This document shows positions 43,101 through 55,525 of a stretch of 64,000 nt of DNA, one piece after another (within the stretch, counting starts at the first letter, position 1; each line of letters starts with the position of its first letter). The notes beneath the pieces are model-generated. The model had not been told where the DNA came from and ran no database searches. It saw only the letters and a list, made by a program, of their open reading frames with translations. A program made the position numbers and the translations under genes. The stretch lies in the NCBI RefSeq assembly GCF_036373705.1, contig NC_089856.1:9418501-9482500 (forward strand), written 5' to 3'. Origin of the DNA: Amia ocellicauda (Eukaryota > Chordata > Actinopteri > Amiiformes > Amiidae).

Positions 43101-46100
43101 CAGGGAGGCCGGCTAATGGTCTCTCCCTGGTCTCACTTCTGCGGGAGACTGGACGAGGGAAGCTAGCAGGTGATGCTTACCATTCTGGATAAGGATCTGG
43201 GAGCGGGTGAAGCGCCCATGGATGGCGGCCATGTGCAAGGGGCTCTTCCCTTCTTTACTCTGCAGAGAAAAAAGGAAAGACTATGAGAGGAGAGACAGGG
43301 AGACAGATTCAAACTCTCAGCTTTCGAAGTAAACTCTAGTCCTGGGCAACTGGAGGGAATTCAGGCATGTGTGGGTGACCATATAGCCCCATATTCAATG
43401 GGACACTCAGAGACAGGCCAGGGATTTTACAATGTCCTTTAAACATGCCATTCACATCTAAATCAGGTATCACACCATGGCTGAATTCTGCAGCACTGCA
43501 ATAAAATGATTAAAAAAAAAAAAAAAGGCTGATCACTAAGTATTCAACCGTATGATTGATTTGGTGGCCTTTGCAGTTTTTACTGTGCTGCAGTCAATGT
43601 TAATTACTCAGAAATGTAATGTAATCCCTAATGAGCTGGTTCTCTCCATAAAATCACTAATGCTGATCCCACGGTCAGGGAAGCAGCCGCAGTGCACAGC
43701 TGAACAGCTCCCCCATCTGCCACGGCTCTAGTATCAATCTCGGCCCAGGCATGAGGCCCAATTTAAACACTAACATCTTGCAGCTGAAACGTGCCACCTT
43801 CACATCCCACCCATATACTATAAATATCCATTTCATCCAGTACAGAGAGGCGGAGAGCTGGAACTCGGAGTAGGTTCCCTTTGACTAGATGCCTTTACTG
43901 CATATAGGGGGCCTCTGGGTGTTGAATGGAAGGGCCCAGGCATCTACCTGCATGTTGACATCAGCCCCATTGTTGACCAGCAGCTCCAGACAGAGGGCGC
44001 CATTGGTGGAGACGGCAGCGAAGTGCAGAGGTGTGCAGCCACGCTCGTTGGGCTGGTTGACATTGGCGCCATGGTTGACCAGCTCATTGGCCACTGCCTC
44101 CTGGCCCATGTAGCAGGCCACGTGCAGGGCAGTGTTGCCAAACACATTGGGCTCATCGATCTGGGGGAGGGGAGAGGAAGGGGTAGGGGAATTGCGTGCA
44201 GTGTGAGTTTAACTGTGTCATCAACGGCATTTCCTTTGCAAAAATGGTTGCTAGGCAATGCAGGTTCGATGTGCAGTGCTCACAAGCCGCCCCGCCCTCC
44301 TAATAATAGAGTAGAGAGCATGTCACTAATTAAATGTGACAAACTGCAATGTGACATTACTTGCAATTGCAAAAAGTTGTGAACTTTATTTTTAAATACT
44401 TAACACAACAACTTTGTTAAATAAAGTTAAATCTACGTAAAATAACATCCTATTAGAAGGCGTATGGAAATGGCATAATAACAGCAGAAATAAGCACCTG
44501 CCAACTCACATCATGTCAAACTCATATTACCGTTTCCGATATATATATATATATATTTTTTTTTTACCACATTTTCAAATTAACTATAAAAGGTTGTGAC
44601 TCCTATAAAGGAATATTTTCCAGTAACAGCTGTAACTGTAATTTCTCAATTTGGATTAATTTAATTTTCATTCAATAACAGTTTAACATTGTAAGTGAAA
44701 ATGCCTTAACATTAGCATCCTTTTGGCAATGTTTTCCAGTCATAACAGCAAAATAATAAAATGTATTAGTCTATCTACTTAACTAAACAATTTACTTTTC
44801 CATGTTTCCAAAGCATACTCAACACAGTCGATGGTGGCCATCTTTAATGTATAGTCAAATTTCTCCATCAACATTTAGACCAAGTGGATTAACTAGAAAT
44901 TCTTCATTGCACACAAACAAAAAAACTTCTGATTTGTTCACACTAAAGAAAAAATAAAGCTAAACTGATTTCCCTATGCATCAAAAAGTGCTTGACAGCT
45001 GAAAAAAATCTCACTGGGGGGCATGCCCCAGGACCCCCCTAGAACAATCCACACCCCCTCTGCAAACACAGAAGGAAAGACTGCATCACCGATTACACTA
45101 CAGCCTACGGGCGCGCCCTTGGTTGGCTAGCCTTGGTGAACCCTGGCTGACTGTAAGCCCACTCAACAGGACAGACAGAATGGAAGCGTGAACAGCACAC
45201 TTACACGACTCCACAGACCCCTACAGTCTTCTTACAGGCCTCGTGCCCACCCAGCACACTCACCTCAGCTCCGAGCCTCAGCAGGTACTTGACCACCTCG
45301 ATCTGCCCACTGGTGGCGGCAGCGTGGAGGGGGGTGTAGCCACGCTTGTCTTTACACACCGCATCCGCACTGCGAGACACCAGCAACTTCACCACCTCCA
45401 AATGCCCTGAGATCGAGAGGAGGAGGAGGTTTAAAGACCGTCAATTAGAAAAGAAACATTCTACAGCAAGGCTGGCCAACCATGGTCTTATTCCATTCAA
45501 ACCCTGGGGTAATAATCCATTGTGGTTAGTCAGTCTGGACAAGCATAAAATCAAAAGATTCAGCAGCTGATGATTTAGAGAGACCTAGGAAACCTGCATT
45601 TGAAACCTTTGGATCTCCAGGAAAAGGGTCAGTTGGCCACCAGTGCTGGTCTATGTTGCAACTCCAACCTTGGTCTTGGAGATGCCCCCCAAGTCACTCT
45701 TACACTAACAATTTCTAGGAGCACATGTTAGTTATTGTTTGAATACACACATTCAGTCCCAGTGTTAAATAAGGGAACTCTGGTTCAGCAGCAGACTCAA
45801 GTGTTTGCACCCCTGATGTCCACATGACTGCATTTGAGGCCAGGGAGGATGGGAGCAGAACAGGGTCACTCTGACATGCTGCAGGATCAGGCGAGCTCCT
45901 CTTACCCAGGTAAGCGGCCCAGTGGATGGGCTGCCTCTCCTTCTTGTCACTGGCACTCAGGTTGGCCCCTTTGTTGAGCAGCAGGTTCACCATCTGAGAG
46001 GAGAGAGCAGAGGGCCGTCAGTGGGGAGGAGGGCAGAGGAGAGGGAGAGTGGGTTTATACAGAGCAGTGCTACAATTACACTTTCACAACCTACTGAATT

Positions 46101-48087
46101 TAGAATATACCGGCTCTTGCATCATAGGGCTGCAATGCAAACCCCTATGAGGTGTGACATGATTTTCATTTTTATTACGTGTGAAGGCTTGTTGTACTGT
46201 ACTATGCCGGTTTTATCATCTAAAAACTTGATAATGAAAAAGCAAACAAACTGAGGCATAAAGAAGGAAAAAAACACAAGGAACAATTAATTAAAATCCT
46301 AGGGTCATCTCGTAGATTTTCCATTATGGCATCTTTTTTTTACCATTTTATTTTTTGAATATGCATACATTATCTGCCAATTACTTTCTCCTCTTTTTCA
46401 TCCAGGTTTGAAAATTAACCAACCAAAGCATAAAATTTTATAATTTCAGGAGTTCGATTTCTGAAGTGTTTGCAAGACATTGTAGAGCTGAAATGTTGGT
46501 TTGGAGTGAATTTGGGCCCCTGGGGTAAACAAACTGGCTTAAAAGTAAAAAAAGAAAAACAAGAAGAGAAAGAAAAGAAGAAATTAATCAACACAATCAA
46601 TGGATTTTGGAGATCACGGTAGGGGAGCTCACTCTCTCTCTCAGGGAGGGATGAGAGACCTTGTGACTTCTTCCGCCCACCCACAACGCCAAATTCCTCA
46701 TCCCCCCCCCTCTGACCTCGATGTGTCCGCTGTGCGCGGCGTGGTGCAGGGCGGTCCTGCCGGTGCGGTCGGCCACGTTGACGCTGCTCAGCAAGGGCAC
46801 CAGGGCCTCTGCGCACTTGGTGGCCCGGTTGGCGGCGGCCACGTGGAGCGGAGTCTGCCAGAACTTGTCACGGGCATTCACCTCCGCCCCCTGGCGCAGC
46901 AGCAGGCCCACCGCTTTCTGAGAGAGGGAGAGAGACCGTCACAAAGGCAGTTAGTACAGGAATGAGGGAGAGAAGGGGAGAGAGAGAGATGGACATTAAC
47001 AGAGTTAGTACAGAAATGACTATGACTATCAGTGGTTTTGATCACTACATAACAATTTTAAAATGTCTTGATCTACAGAACAGGGTGCACTAAACTAAAA
47101 AATAAACTAAAAGATAATAAACTAAAAAAAACTAAAAAAAAACTCAAGGACAAGAAAAACAGGTTTTAGGGGAGATTTAAAAAGGTAAATTGAAGAAAAA
47201 CAGTGATGCTCCGGAGATGGGACGCCCACCGAGTCACTTACTTCATTCCGAGAGGCAGCAGCCCGATGAAGAGGAGTCAGCCACACGTGGTCCTTAGCAT
47301 TAACACTAGCACCTGACAGGAGAGGAGAGAGTCACATCAGCAAGCCACCAGGGTGCATTCATCACTGCACACAGATTAGATCAGGGCAATACATCTTGCT
47401 AGCCAGGCTCTCTCTGGCCGTGACGTTATCTCTCTTCAGCTGGTGTCTGGCTGTAAAGGATGCATCTGCAGGAAATGGCGAGTAGGGAAATGGCCTCTAA
47501 AGCAAAAAAAAAAAAAACCCACAGGCTATACGAGACTACGTGACAGATCGCCAGGGCAGGCTCAGTAACGGGAGAATCATTCCAGGCATGCAAGTAAACG
47601 ATAAGTTTACAGTAAAGGAAACACTATATTATTATAAATACATCCTAACTATTAATAATCTTTTTCATATATATTTGGAGGGTTTTGGTTAGGGTTATTA
47701 GGCCCCAAACCTCCAGCTATTACACCCATCAGGGGATTTTGGTGCTGCTGGAAACGGCTACCCATCTCAACCTGCAGGATTCATGAGTAATCACTCATGC
47801 TTTTTTGTGCGGAGAACTGGGGATCGGCTGCCCAAACTTCTACCCACACCACCCTGGCAGAGATCGGCCAGCTGTGCATCGCTGGGTCTGGGCCTATAGG
47901 ACATCTCCTGCACTGGGGGCGGAGCCTTTTACAGGTCACAACAATCAGGAGCCCCGATACATTACTTCCCTACAATCCAAGGCCTTACCCGAATTAATCA
48001 GGAGGTCCATAATATGAACATCGCCTAAACAAGCAGCAGCATGCAGGGGAGTACGTCTCTCTTGGTCCTGGATGGAGGGAAAGAAAG

Positions 48088-48128
<41 letters not shown>

Positions 48129-51100
48129 CACAGACATTAGACCCTGACACACTGACTGACACCAACGCACTGAAGCTACTTAACCTATAACCTAATTCTT
48201 CAGCCTCATTTGCAAGTAGTAATCTTCGTCACCTTGGCCCCAGTTCATAGTCTTTGGCCCATCAGCAGGTTATTTCTATTGATGCCGGGGGACTGAGCCA
48301 CCAACATTGACCCCCACCACCCTGTATGTTGGGAGGACAACCTGTAAGTGTAACCAAGATATAAGCATAATACCCATTACCCAGTTGTTGTTTTTTTCCT
48401 GTAGCATCTAGTGTCCAGAACATAATACATTTTTGTTTAGATAATTTTGAAAGCAAGAGATATTTGTGAAGTCATGTTGGAACACAACGAGGAACCTGCT
48501 GCACCAAGTGACTGGAAAAGGCCCATAGACATCTAAACTACAGTTGAAAATACTGATCTCTCTATGTTATTAGGCAAATGAATTAGTTTCATAAATAACA
48601 TTTGTTCAGCTCTGCTTATGTATCCATAGGTTTTTAGAGTTGCTGAACGCTTTTTTTTTTTTTTTTTTTTTTTTAAATCAAGCTGATTTAACTGGGTTAG
48701 TCAAAAGTTTATACACCTCACATTTCTTAACTTACTGTTCCATCTGGGATTCTCTTTTTTTTTTCTTTAACAAAATAACTGCATTACATATCTGTGAAAT
48801 CATACATTACCCACCCCTGCACATCACAGTGGTTTCTTGAAAATATATATATGTATATTTATAGTACTAAAATACTCTGCATTTGATGATCTAACTTGGG
48901 TTAAGGTGACCTTCCAGGAACCCCACTGACGAGAACTACATGAGGTACCGAATAATAAATGGGCTTGAGTGGCTGCCAGACGTTAACGGAAAGATGCCAT
49001 TATCAGGGGGAGTTATCGATTGAGAAGTGCCAGGAAGATCGCAGGACTCATTTCAGGCAAGGTTTTGGAGTGCTTTGGCCTGCAAGAACCCAAGAGACTC
49101 AGGCACAGGGAATTAAGGGACCCCAAGCACTGACACTCATGTCAGCTGTCTAGGACCCTATTTGCCAGTCCTGGAGGGTCACAGTGGCTTCTGGTTTTTG
49201 TTCCTAACCAGTTCTCGTCTCCTTAATTAGTTTTATTAAATGATGAATTGGACCAATTTAACACTTCTCTCCACACTCCAAAAAACGTTTTGTTGGCTAT
49301 GTGTCTCGAGTCGTCAATTTATGTGATTCTATCTGCTGTGGAACAAATAAAATCTGAATCTTAGAGAGAACATTTTAATTCATGATTAAAAAAAAAAAGA
49401 TTAACAAAGTAACTACGAGAAACGGGCTGGCACCCCGGGCCCAAACCAGTTGAGATCCCCAATAAAAATCAACATAACCCCAATGTCAAACTTATTAATA
49501 GTAAATTCTGGCTTCACATTTTTTAACGAAGTTGGATTACTATGCTCTAGGAAAATACACGTTCTGTGGCAAATTTCCCCTTATTTTTAATAGAAAGTTA
49601 TCTGATTAGCAAATGTAGATGCAGCAGAAAAATAAAAAAAGTTCTCACTGACTTGCTAGCTGATTTTAGTCCATTTGATTTATTTAAATAAGTGTTGTAA
49701 TAAAAAGATGACATCCTAGCTCCTACACAGGTAATAGCACTGCCGAATGAGAGAAACCTGCTACTGTATTACAACTGCATGAACTGGAATGGGCCCAGTG
49801 ATGTAACTGGGCTTACGTAGCCAAAATAACATCCTACCACACTCATGCAAAGAGCCCAGCACAAAAAAACAAACAAAAAAGGGTGGGCCACTACTGAGCT
49901 GCAAGCCCTGAGATCGTCTGGTTAAAACTCTGGTGAACCAAAGTGGCCCTAGATAAGGGCATCTGCTAATAAATAAATTAAAAAATTAAAACTGCCCCAC
50001 CCAAATCTGTATTAGCACAGCCAATTCTGCACTTCGTCTGCTACAGTGGGTGCAGGATTATGATGATATATACATTTTTTTACGCCCTTTATTTCTATCC
50101 GGATGTGCCAGTTATGAGCTTTTAGTGCTGCACTACTTCCTAAGTGATATTAATGGATCAGAGAGCAAACGGATCAATAATAAGTAAGTCTGTGACTATC
50201 AGCGGCAGACATCCATGCCCGCAGATAGAGTTTTGAGCAATATTAGTCAGTGGTGTATGTGGGGATACTTGGGCTGTGATCCTCAGGTGGATGTTTAGGA
50301 GAACAGACCAAACAGGAGCTCCTCTGCCATCGCTGCGCAGAGAAGATTCTCCATACATCAAAGCATTCCCCGGATAAGAGTGGAAACCACAGGAATTTAA
50401 ACTATGTTGCGGGTTCATGCACCACGCTCAAAAGTGACTGAAAGAGCTAAAACACTTGGAGAATGGGACTAAAAAAAATCCTGAAGCTCATTAATATTGT
50501 TTGGGTCTTGGCTTGCAAGAAAAAGAAAAACTAAAAACAAAACAAAACAAAAAAACCTGCTGGGTGCCAATTGCACTTTTAAATTTGATTTTGGCCTAAA
50601 AATGCTTGACGAAGGGAAGGAGGGAAGTAAAGCAGGGAATGCTGGGAACAATGCGTCTGCTGCTGGATACATGGGAAAAGCAGGAGCCGGGCAGGAGATT
50701 GGGACTCTCCTCCTCCTGAACTTCAGTTTAAAACTCAATAATGAACAATAAAGGAAAATGTGCTGCAGAAAAAAAAAAAAACAGCAGCTTAGCCATAGTG
50801 CAGACAGCTAACCCATCACACAGGCAACTGCCAAACCAAAGGAGAGCAAGAGAATTCACCATCAAGGACAAGTAGAAGCATTCAATTGCACAATGACACT
50901 ATACTTTTAAATCCATTATTTACACCCCCCTGTGGTCATTTCAATCAAGTGGCCTTTTGGGCTGAATCTGTTTTTGAACAAACTCCCAAAAGTCATCCCT
51001 TGTAACTATTTCAGGAGAAACTGAAATCTTTGACCAGCAATGACTTTCCCAATCACGTCTTTTGAAAATATGGACTACAAACAGAACGCTACTGTAAGAA

Positions 51101-54100
51101 TTTGTATTTTGTTCCACTTTGTGCGCTTTTAGCTCCGCTGAGAGCAACCTGCATGACAACAGCAGAGCCTGCATAGTTGAGCAGTCTCTAAAAAAATACA
51201 GCATGCTGATCTGAAAAAAAACATTCAGGAACAATACCCTGTTTTAATCAATCTGTCTCCTAGCTAGTATGGGAAAATGTTCTGGGACCAAGTGGCCAGA
51301 GATTTGATCGTTAACTGCTGGGCTACAAAGGAGAGGCACCAAACAAGGCACGTTTAAAACAATGCATCAAGTGCAAAATTACCCCTGGAAACCCTAAACT
51401 ACACACAAAACCCGCTTTCACCCTAACACACCAACCTGTGCCCTAAAGCACAAACATGAGAAGAAAGTGGATCGACCCAAGTCAAGGGCAACCTGCTTCA
51501 GGAAGTAGTTCAGCCAGCAATGATATGGGAAGAGCGAGACAAAAACAACCATTTCTGCACCCGGGGCAGTCTTCACTTGGCCAAACTACCTCTTCAAGCT
51601 TGCAGAGATAGCGACCTGTCACTCAGTAACAGTCAACATAATGGCTTGATTTACTATGAACCAGCCTGTCTTGTAAAAATCCTGCACAATTAAATTGAAA
51701 CACTGGCAAGAACACTTTTTCTCAGGCCACTTTCTATCAAGGTCAGATGCAGGGCTGTTTGAACACATCCACACACTACTGTACTGTTAATGAAGAGGCA
51801 AATTACCCCCTTGTCCCCTCAGTGGGGTGCATTGGTGGTTGACACTTCCCTCAGACCCCTGCAAACCTGAAACAAAGGAAGAAAAAATGCTTGTGCTCAC
51901 CAGTGCATTGACATCTTCCTTCTTGTGCAACAACGATTGAACTTCTTCGGTGTTCCGGTTGAATATAGCCTGGACCAGTGGGGGCTGCAAAAAACAAGTT
52001 CAGTTCAAGAGTCAATCCATTGCTGTGGTCACCAAAGCAGGACAACCTGGAGTCAACTATAACTCAAATGACACTGAAAGCATCCTTTGGCGAGATTGAC
52101 CACAATACCACTCTCCTTGTAATTCATTTTCACTTAGGCTACCGCTTTACAAATGGCATAAAAGCCCAGACAAGAAGCAGTACATGGGTGTATTGTTTAT
52201 TGTAAGGGCTGTAAGCAAAATTAGCCCATTTTGAGGTTGATAGGTTTAAAGCATTTTGAAATCTTAAGCATGACAAATTATTTAATTGGACAGTAATTAA
52301 ATGAACTGACCAATTAGACGATTAACAAATGACAATGTAAGATGTGAGCCCTACCAGCAGGTTTTACAGAAGCTTGTGGCTAAAAAGCATGTTTGTTCTT
52401 GACTAATTAAACCAATAGGTGCTTGATGTAACAAAGCTAGGCTGGAATGAAAACCAAAAGACCTCGTGGTCTTCTATAAAGGCTAGATTCCTGCAAGTTT
52501 AAGATTTACCTTTTTCACTATATGAAACCCTCAATTAAAAAAAAAGGGTTTATAAAAATGCATTAATCTGCTTATACCTCTGTCATTAGAACACATAAAT
52601 GTGAAATCTAATGTAACTGCTCAGTGGAGGGTCCTGGGTTCAATAACAAGTGGGGGATGTACCTAGATTGCACCAGTTAAGACACAGCTGTATAAATGGT
52701 AATTCTATGTAAACAAATCATGTCATATATTGTAACAATTGTAAGTCCTCTGCTAATATGACCTAGGGCAATTTGTAGGAAAGGACAGATCAAGTACATT
52801 GTTCCACTAAAAGGGGTGATTTATCAAGTCATTAAAAGTTCATCTTGAAAGACAAAGAAGCAGGATGGTCAGTATTGAAGGGCAAAGGTGATGAATGATG
52901 TGCTAAACATTAAGACAATTTAGACCCGTTAATAGGATTGCTAAGCCATCCACATGTGAAACCAAGGATGCTAGTTAATACCCAAGTGGTGATGCAAGGC
53001 CTTTATACGGGACCGAGCTGCAGCTTTGTCGTGCAAAACGCGGAGAATTGAAGATCGTTGTGCAAATCCGGACCTTGTCCAGGCCAAAAGCGCTGGTCTT
53101 GAGACGGGAATGCGGAGTCTGAATGGGCCCAGTGAGAACCGCTTACAAACACGAACATGGAACTCGTACCTTGCACACTTTAAAGTCGTATTCCTGTACC
53201 ATTTAGTTGCGTTAACTATTTGTACACGTAACGAGTAATGTGCGCTTCTAATTGCATTTAAACAAAAAAAAAAATAGAAAGACTGCTCCGGTGCTAGGTG
53301 GGGTAACCCATAACGAAGTGGCGTTTGTAAAAGTATATCATGTACATGCACAATATTTCCACTTCATTATGGTTTATAAAGGTGCGACAGGATGTGAGGT
53401 TACGTCCATATCCTACCAGCTCTACTGAAAGAGCGGCTTCCTCTGGGGAAGCGTCTCGGCGGAGATGCAAACGCAAAGTCCCGCTCTCCTGCAAGCGCAG
53501 CAACGGGCATCCGCACCGTCCTCCGCGGGTCGCGTCTGTGCAAACTGTCGCCTTTCCTCTCCAATCCATTCAAATGATTCACTCGTGTATATGGAGATAG
53601 AAATAGACAGATGTGCAGTGCGCTTCAGTAGAAACAAAAGGGCCGCGTCCGTCCCACCCAATAAAGGGGCCTATTTGTGTCGGATACACTTTGTTACTTT
53701 TATTTTCGTTCTACCTCAAATATCGGCGAGTCACGCAGGACGACACCCCCTCCCCCTCCCTTCACATACGCAGACGCCGTACATGAAATGAAAGATGTAC
53801 GGAGACGGAAAAGCTTGATTGTGGTTGTTTTTCCAACTGCGATCACCCAAGAGGAGGGAGGGGGGAAAGGTGTGCGTCCGAGCGGGGCTGCGTGTCGAGT
53901 CAACCCGGAGCGGTCCGAGTGCAGCCTCGCTTACATCATCTGACAATACAGTAACTCACCTTCAGCGTCCATGCACGCCAATAAGGAGGTTTTTATCTGG
54001 TTTTTAAATATACACCCGCCATAATAACGTTCAGAAAATAACTACGCATTTCCCCAACTGAAATCCCCCCCCAAAGAAGACTGGAAAAGACCACAGCGAT

Positions 54101-54503
54101 GGTGGCGAGCACCGCCGTACCCCGCACTTACCTCATCTCTACGTTAAAAGCGCTGCGTTTGTTCAATAATTAAATAAATAAATCCATGACTGCGCAAATG
54201 ACGAACATTAAACGGCCGAGAAAAAAAATACCAAGCCTAAAAGCAACCCGTTGCGTTTCAAACCTATTTTCTGCAGGATTTAACCGGAGACGGGGAACAG
54301 AATGGGGGGTGCAAATCCGAAAGAATGTACTAGGCCCGGCCTCGGTCCCCGTGTTTTCCTAATCCATCCGGCCGACGGCTTTGCAACCCGCCCTCGGTCG
54401 CAAAAGAATGACAAAAAAAAAAAACACGGCCGTGTGTGTCTGCATGCAGTAGATTACGTTTTTTCCCATCCCTTACCTGGTCAGTTATGTTCAGTATTCC
54501 CAT
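32733..54503 (-). CDS. ankrd52: PP6 regulatory ankyrin repeat subunit C (ANKRD52), 28 coding exons, 1067 aa
   Basis: Scaffold subunit that targets the PP6 phosphatase with SAPS subunits; ANKRD52-PP6 is known to dephosphorylate AGO2 and sustain miRNA silencing. Coding exons (high-low): 54503-54477, 51984-51901, 48067-47989, 47312-47242, 46917-46717, 45993-45906, 45406-45264, 44160-43948, 43259-43181, 42867-42753, 42212-42130, 41864-41747, 40974-40906, 40715-40575, 39709-39647, 39330-39219, 38503-38432, 38090-37889, 37740-37653, 37370-37253, 37095-36876, 36778-36691, 36433-36350, 34777-34632, 34234-34152, 33945-33863, 33420-33329 and 32974-32733. All are GT-AG and 3204 nt in frame. It starts MGILNITDQ and is ankyrin repeats ([11 protein letters not shown]) nearly throughout. 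The insert [20 protein letters not shown] (exon 12) and the tail [10 protein letters not shown] separate it from ANKRD28. Human is 1076 aa. Intron 23 holds a DD36E transposon. Confidence 0.97.
33568..33592. repeat. (AC)n microsatellite in ankrd52 intron 26
   Basis: An AC dinucleotide run between exons 27 and 26. Confidence 0.85.
34859..34919. repeat. (TA)n microsatellite, left flank of DD36E element
   Basis: About 60 bp of TA repeat abutting the left terminal inverted repeat of the transposon at 34920. A matching TA run continues on the other side at 36118-36148. Confidence 0.93.
34920..36117 (-). mobile_element. Tc1/mariner DD36E (Incomer-like) transposon in ankrd52 intron 23
   Basis: The terminal inverted repeats are about 28 bp and look perfect: ACTCACCTAAAGGATTATTA then GGAACACC at 34920-34947, inverted at 36090-36117. 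The total length is about 1.2 kb. It is inserted in a TA microsatellite, consistent with TA target choice, so the exact target duplication cannot be read. It carries a single transposase frame in ankrd52 sense orientation. The spacing of the last two catalytic acidic residues (36 between) places it in the DD36E group described as Incomer; the family name is by recall. Confidence 0.93.
34951..35970 (-). pseudogene. DD36E transposase, one in-frame stop
   Basis: Read from the ATG at 35970 the frame runs 340 codons to 34951, the usual length for this group, but codon 35 is TGA (35866-35868). An ATG at 35808 opens an uninterrupted 285-aa frame that lacks the first helix-turn-helix. Catalytic residues are visible: D in [10 protein letters not shown] in FQQDNAPCH and E in [11 protein letters not shown], with 36 residues between the last two. 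The N-terminal part ([20 protein letters not shown]) is a typical paired-like DNA-binding start. No other disruption is seen, so this is a young or recently inactivated copy. Activity in the host is not implied. Confidence 0.9.
36118..36148. repeat. (TA)n microsatellite, right flank of DD36E element
   Basis: TA run directly after the right terminal inverted repeat, continuing the run at 34859-34919 and implying insertion into one array. Confidence 0.93.
37112..37160. repeat. (GA)n microsatellite in ankrd52 intron 20
   Basis: GA on the plus strand, hence CT in the transcript. It lies just upstream of the exon 21 acceptor and can serve as its pyrimidine tract. Confidence 0.9.
37827..37850. repeat. 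(CAGA)n microsatellite in ankrd52 intron 18
   Basis: About six CAGA units between exons 19 and 18. Confidence 0.85.
39350..39372. repeat. (GA)n microsatellite in ankrd52 intron 15
   Basis: GA run (CT in the transcript) about 20 bp upstream of the exon 16 acceptor. Confidence 0.85.
48076..48128. repeat. GA-rich repeat in ankrd52 intron 2
   Basis: GAAA/GA repeat, polypyrimidine in the transcript, next to the exon 3 acceptor. Confidence 0.85.
49160..49260 (+). repeat. dispersed repeat copy
   Basis: CCAGTCCTGGAGGGTCACAG followed by CTGGTTTTTGTTCCTAACCA and an AATTAG-rich tail. It resembles 1160-1210 and, inverted, 55200-55340. Confidence 0.5.
49905..49985 (+). mobile_element. SINE/LINE 3' fragment
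   Basis: Ends with CCTAGATAAGGGCATCTGCT AATAAATA (49948-49975), the same tail as the LINE end at 58361-58388. It is likely a truncated retroposon copy. Confidence 0.55.
52605..52790 (+). mobile_element. degenerate tRNA-derived SINE-like sequence
   Basis: A B-box-like GGGTTCAATAAC near 52628-52640, followed about 90 bp later by AACAATTGTAAGTCCTCTGC, which resembles common fish tRNA-SINEs. The A box is not convincing. Confidence 0.35.
52980..54060. promoter_or_regulatory. CpG-rich stretch in ankrd52 intron 1
   Basis: CpG dinucleotides are much denser here than in surrounding introns, notably at 53020-53200, 53380-53560 and 53750-53940. On the minus strand GACGCTGAAG is followed by a strong donor GTGAGT (53959-53954), suggesting an alternative non-coding first exon ending at 53960. 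This is inference. Confidence 0.4.
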
Positions 54504-54800
54504 CTCCCGAAATCAGTCGGGTCGAAGCTCCTTCATCGGGATGGGATAGAGAGGTAACTGCTGGTAGTTTTGCTTTATTATGATTATTACTAAGGTTTTG
54601 GGTCGTTCGGTATCCGTGTGTTCGCTGTTGTTTATTGCTTGGTAGACTGGAGGAGGGAGAGCCGAATCCGCCTACAGGAGTGGCGGCGGTACCGCAGCGC
54701 CGGGCTGTGCGGGAGCTCGTCAGCGCCGCGGCCTGGTCGGTGTCGGGACGGGCCTGCACCCCGCGTCGTGTGCGGCGGAGAGCTGTGTACTGTGACACCG
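54504..54800 (-). promoter_or_regulatory. ankrd52 5' UTR and CpG promoter
   Basis: Immediately upstream of the ankrd52 start codon. CpG-rich at 54655-54790, with no TATA box. This is the expected housekeeping-type promoter position; the start site cannot be fixed from sequence. Confidence 0.55.
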
Positions 54801-55199
54801 AGTACGTGTGCTGCTGGAAATCTCAATATACAAAGTAACGCAAGGACTCGTTGCTGTTGCACCTGCTTTATATTCCGAGTTGAGTTGATGTTCGCACTGT
54901 CTTCCTTATGTATGTGTGTGTTTGTACGTTGCATCAACAAAATACAATATATATATATTTACAAGAAAATAACACGTAATGGCTTTGGGAAAAACAGGAA
55001 TTAGGTGAAACAGGCGATTCGTTTTTAAGGGCAGAAAACATCAAACTACAATTGTGCGACTACAGTTTTAAACACTACATTTTGTTGTAGGATCACGAAG
55101 AACATTGGGTTTAAATCAGAGGATTTCTTTTGGATCAGTAATGTAGTGGAAATGTCCCTGAATCGCATATCTAAAACCACCAGGTTTCACCATACCTAA

Positions 55200-55340
55200 C
55201 AACCTAGGTCTTAATTACTTAATTGAATCTTATATTGCTTTGTTACTTCAATTAAGGTTCAATTAAGCAATTTAGAGCTCGGTTGGAACAAAAACCAGCA
55301 GGGCAGGGGGTACTCCAGGACTCGTTTGAAAACCACTGCA
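55200..55340 (-). repeat. dispersed repeat copy (inverted)
   Basis: GGTTGGAACAAAAACCAGCA followed by a GTACTCCAGGAC motif is the reverse orientation of the CTGGTTTTTGTTCC repeat seen at 49160-49260. Confidence 0.5.
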
Positions 55341-55525
55341 ACAGGGTTTATAAACCAATTAGTGACAAAACCCAAATGTATGGGTTTTCATGATGGGGTA
55401 TCGTAGAGGTCAGAAATGCCTATTTTTATGGCAATAATGTAAACTAAATTCATTAACAGCATCTCAGGGCTGATGCTCCCAAAATAAGAAATTAATAAAT
55501 ACTTATATACATTCATACATGCATA

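Larger units (their letters stand above)
48130..51900. other. ankrd52 intron 2, mostly unique non-coding
   Basis: A 3.8-kb intron between exons 3 and 2. It contains a T homopolymer (about 48650-48674), a dispersed repeat at 49160-49260 and a retroposon tail at 49948-49975. No exon is recognised. Confidence 0.6.

Noticed and set aside
53294..53661. Overlapping open frames in the CpG-rich part of ankrd52 intron 1
   Set aside because: High GC depletes stop codons and no protein family is recognised. No splice model supports them.
54302..54583. Plus-strand frame over ankrd52 exon 1
   Set aside because: It lies antisense over the ankrd52 start and CpG region and has low-complexity composition.
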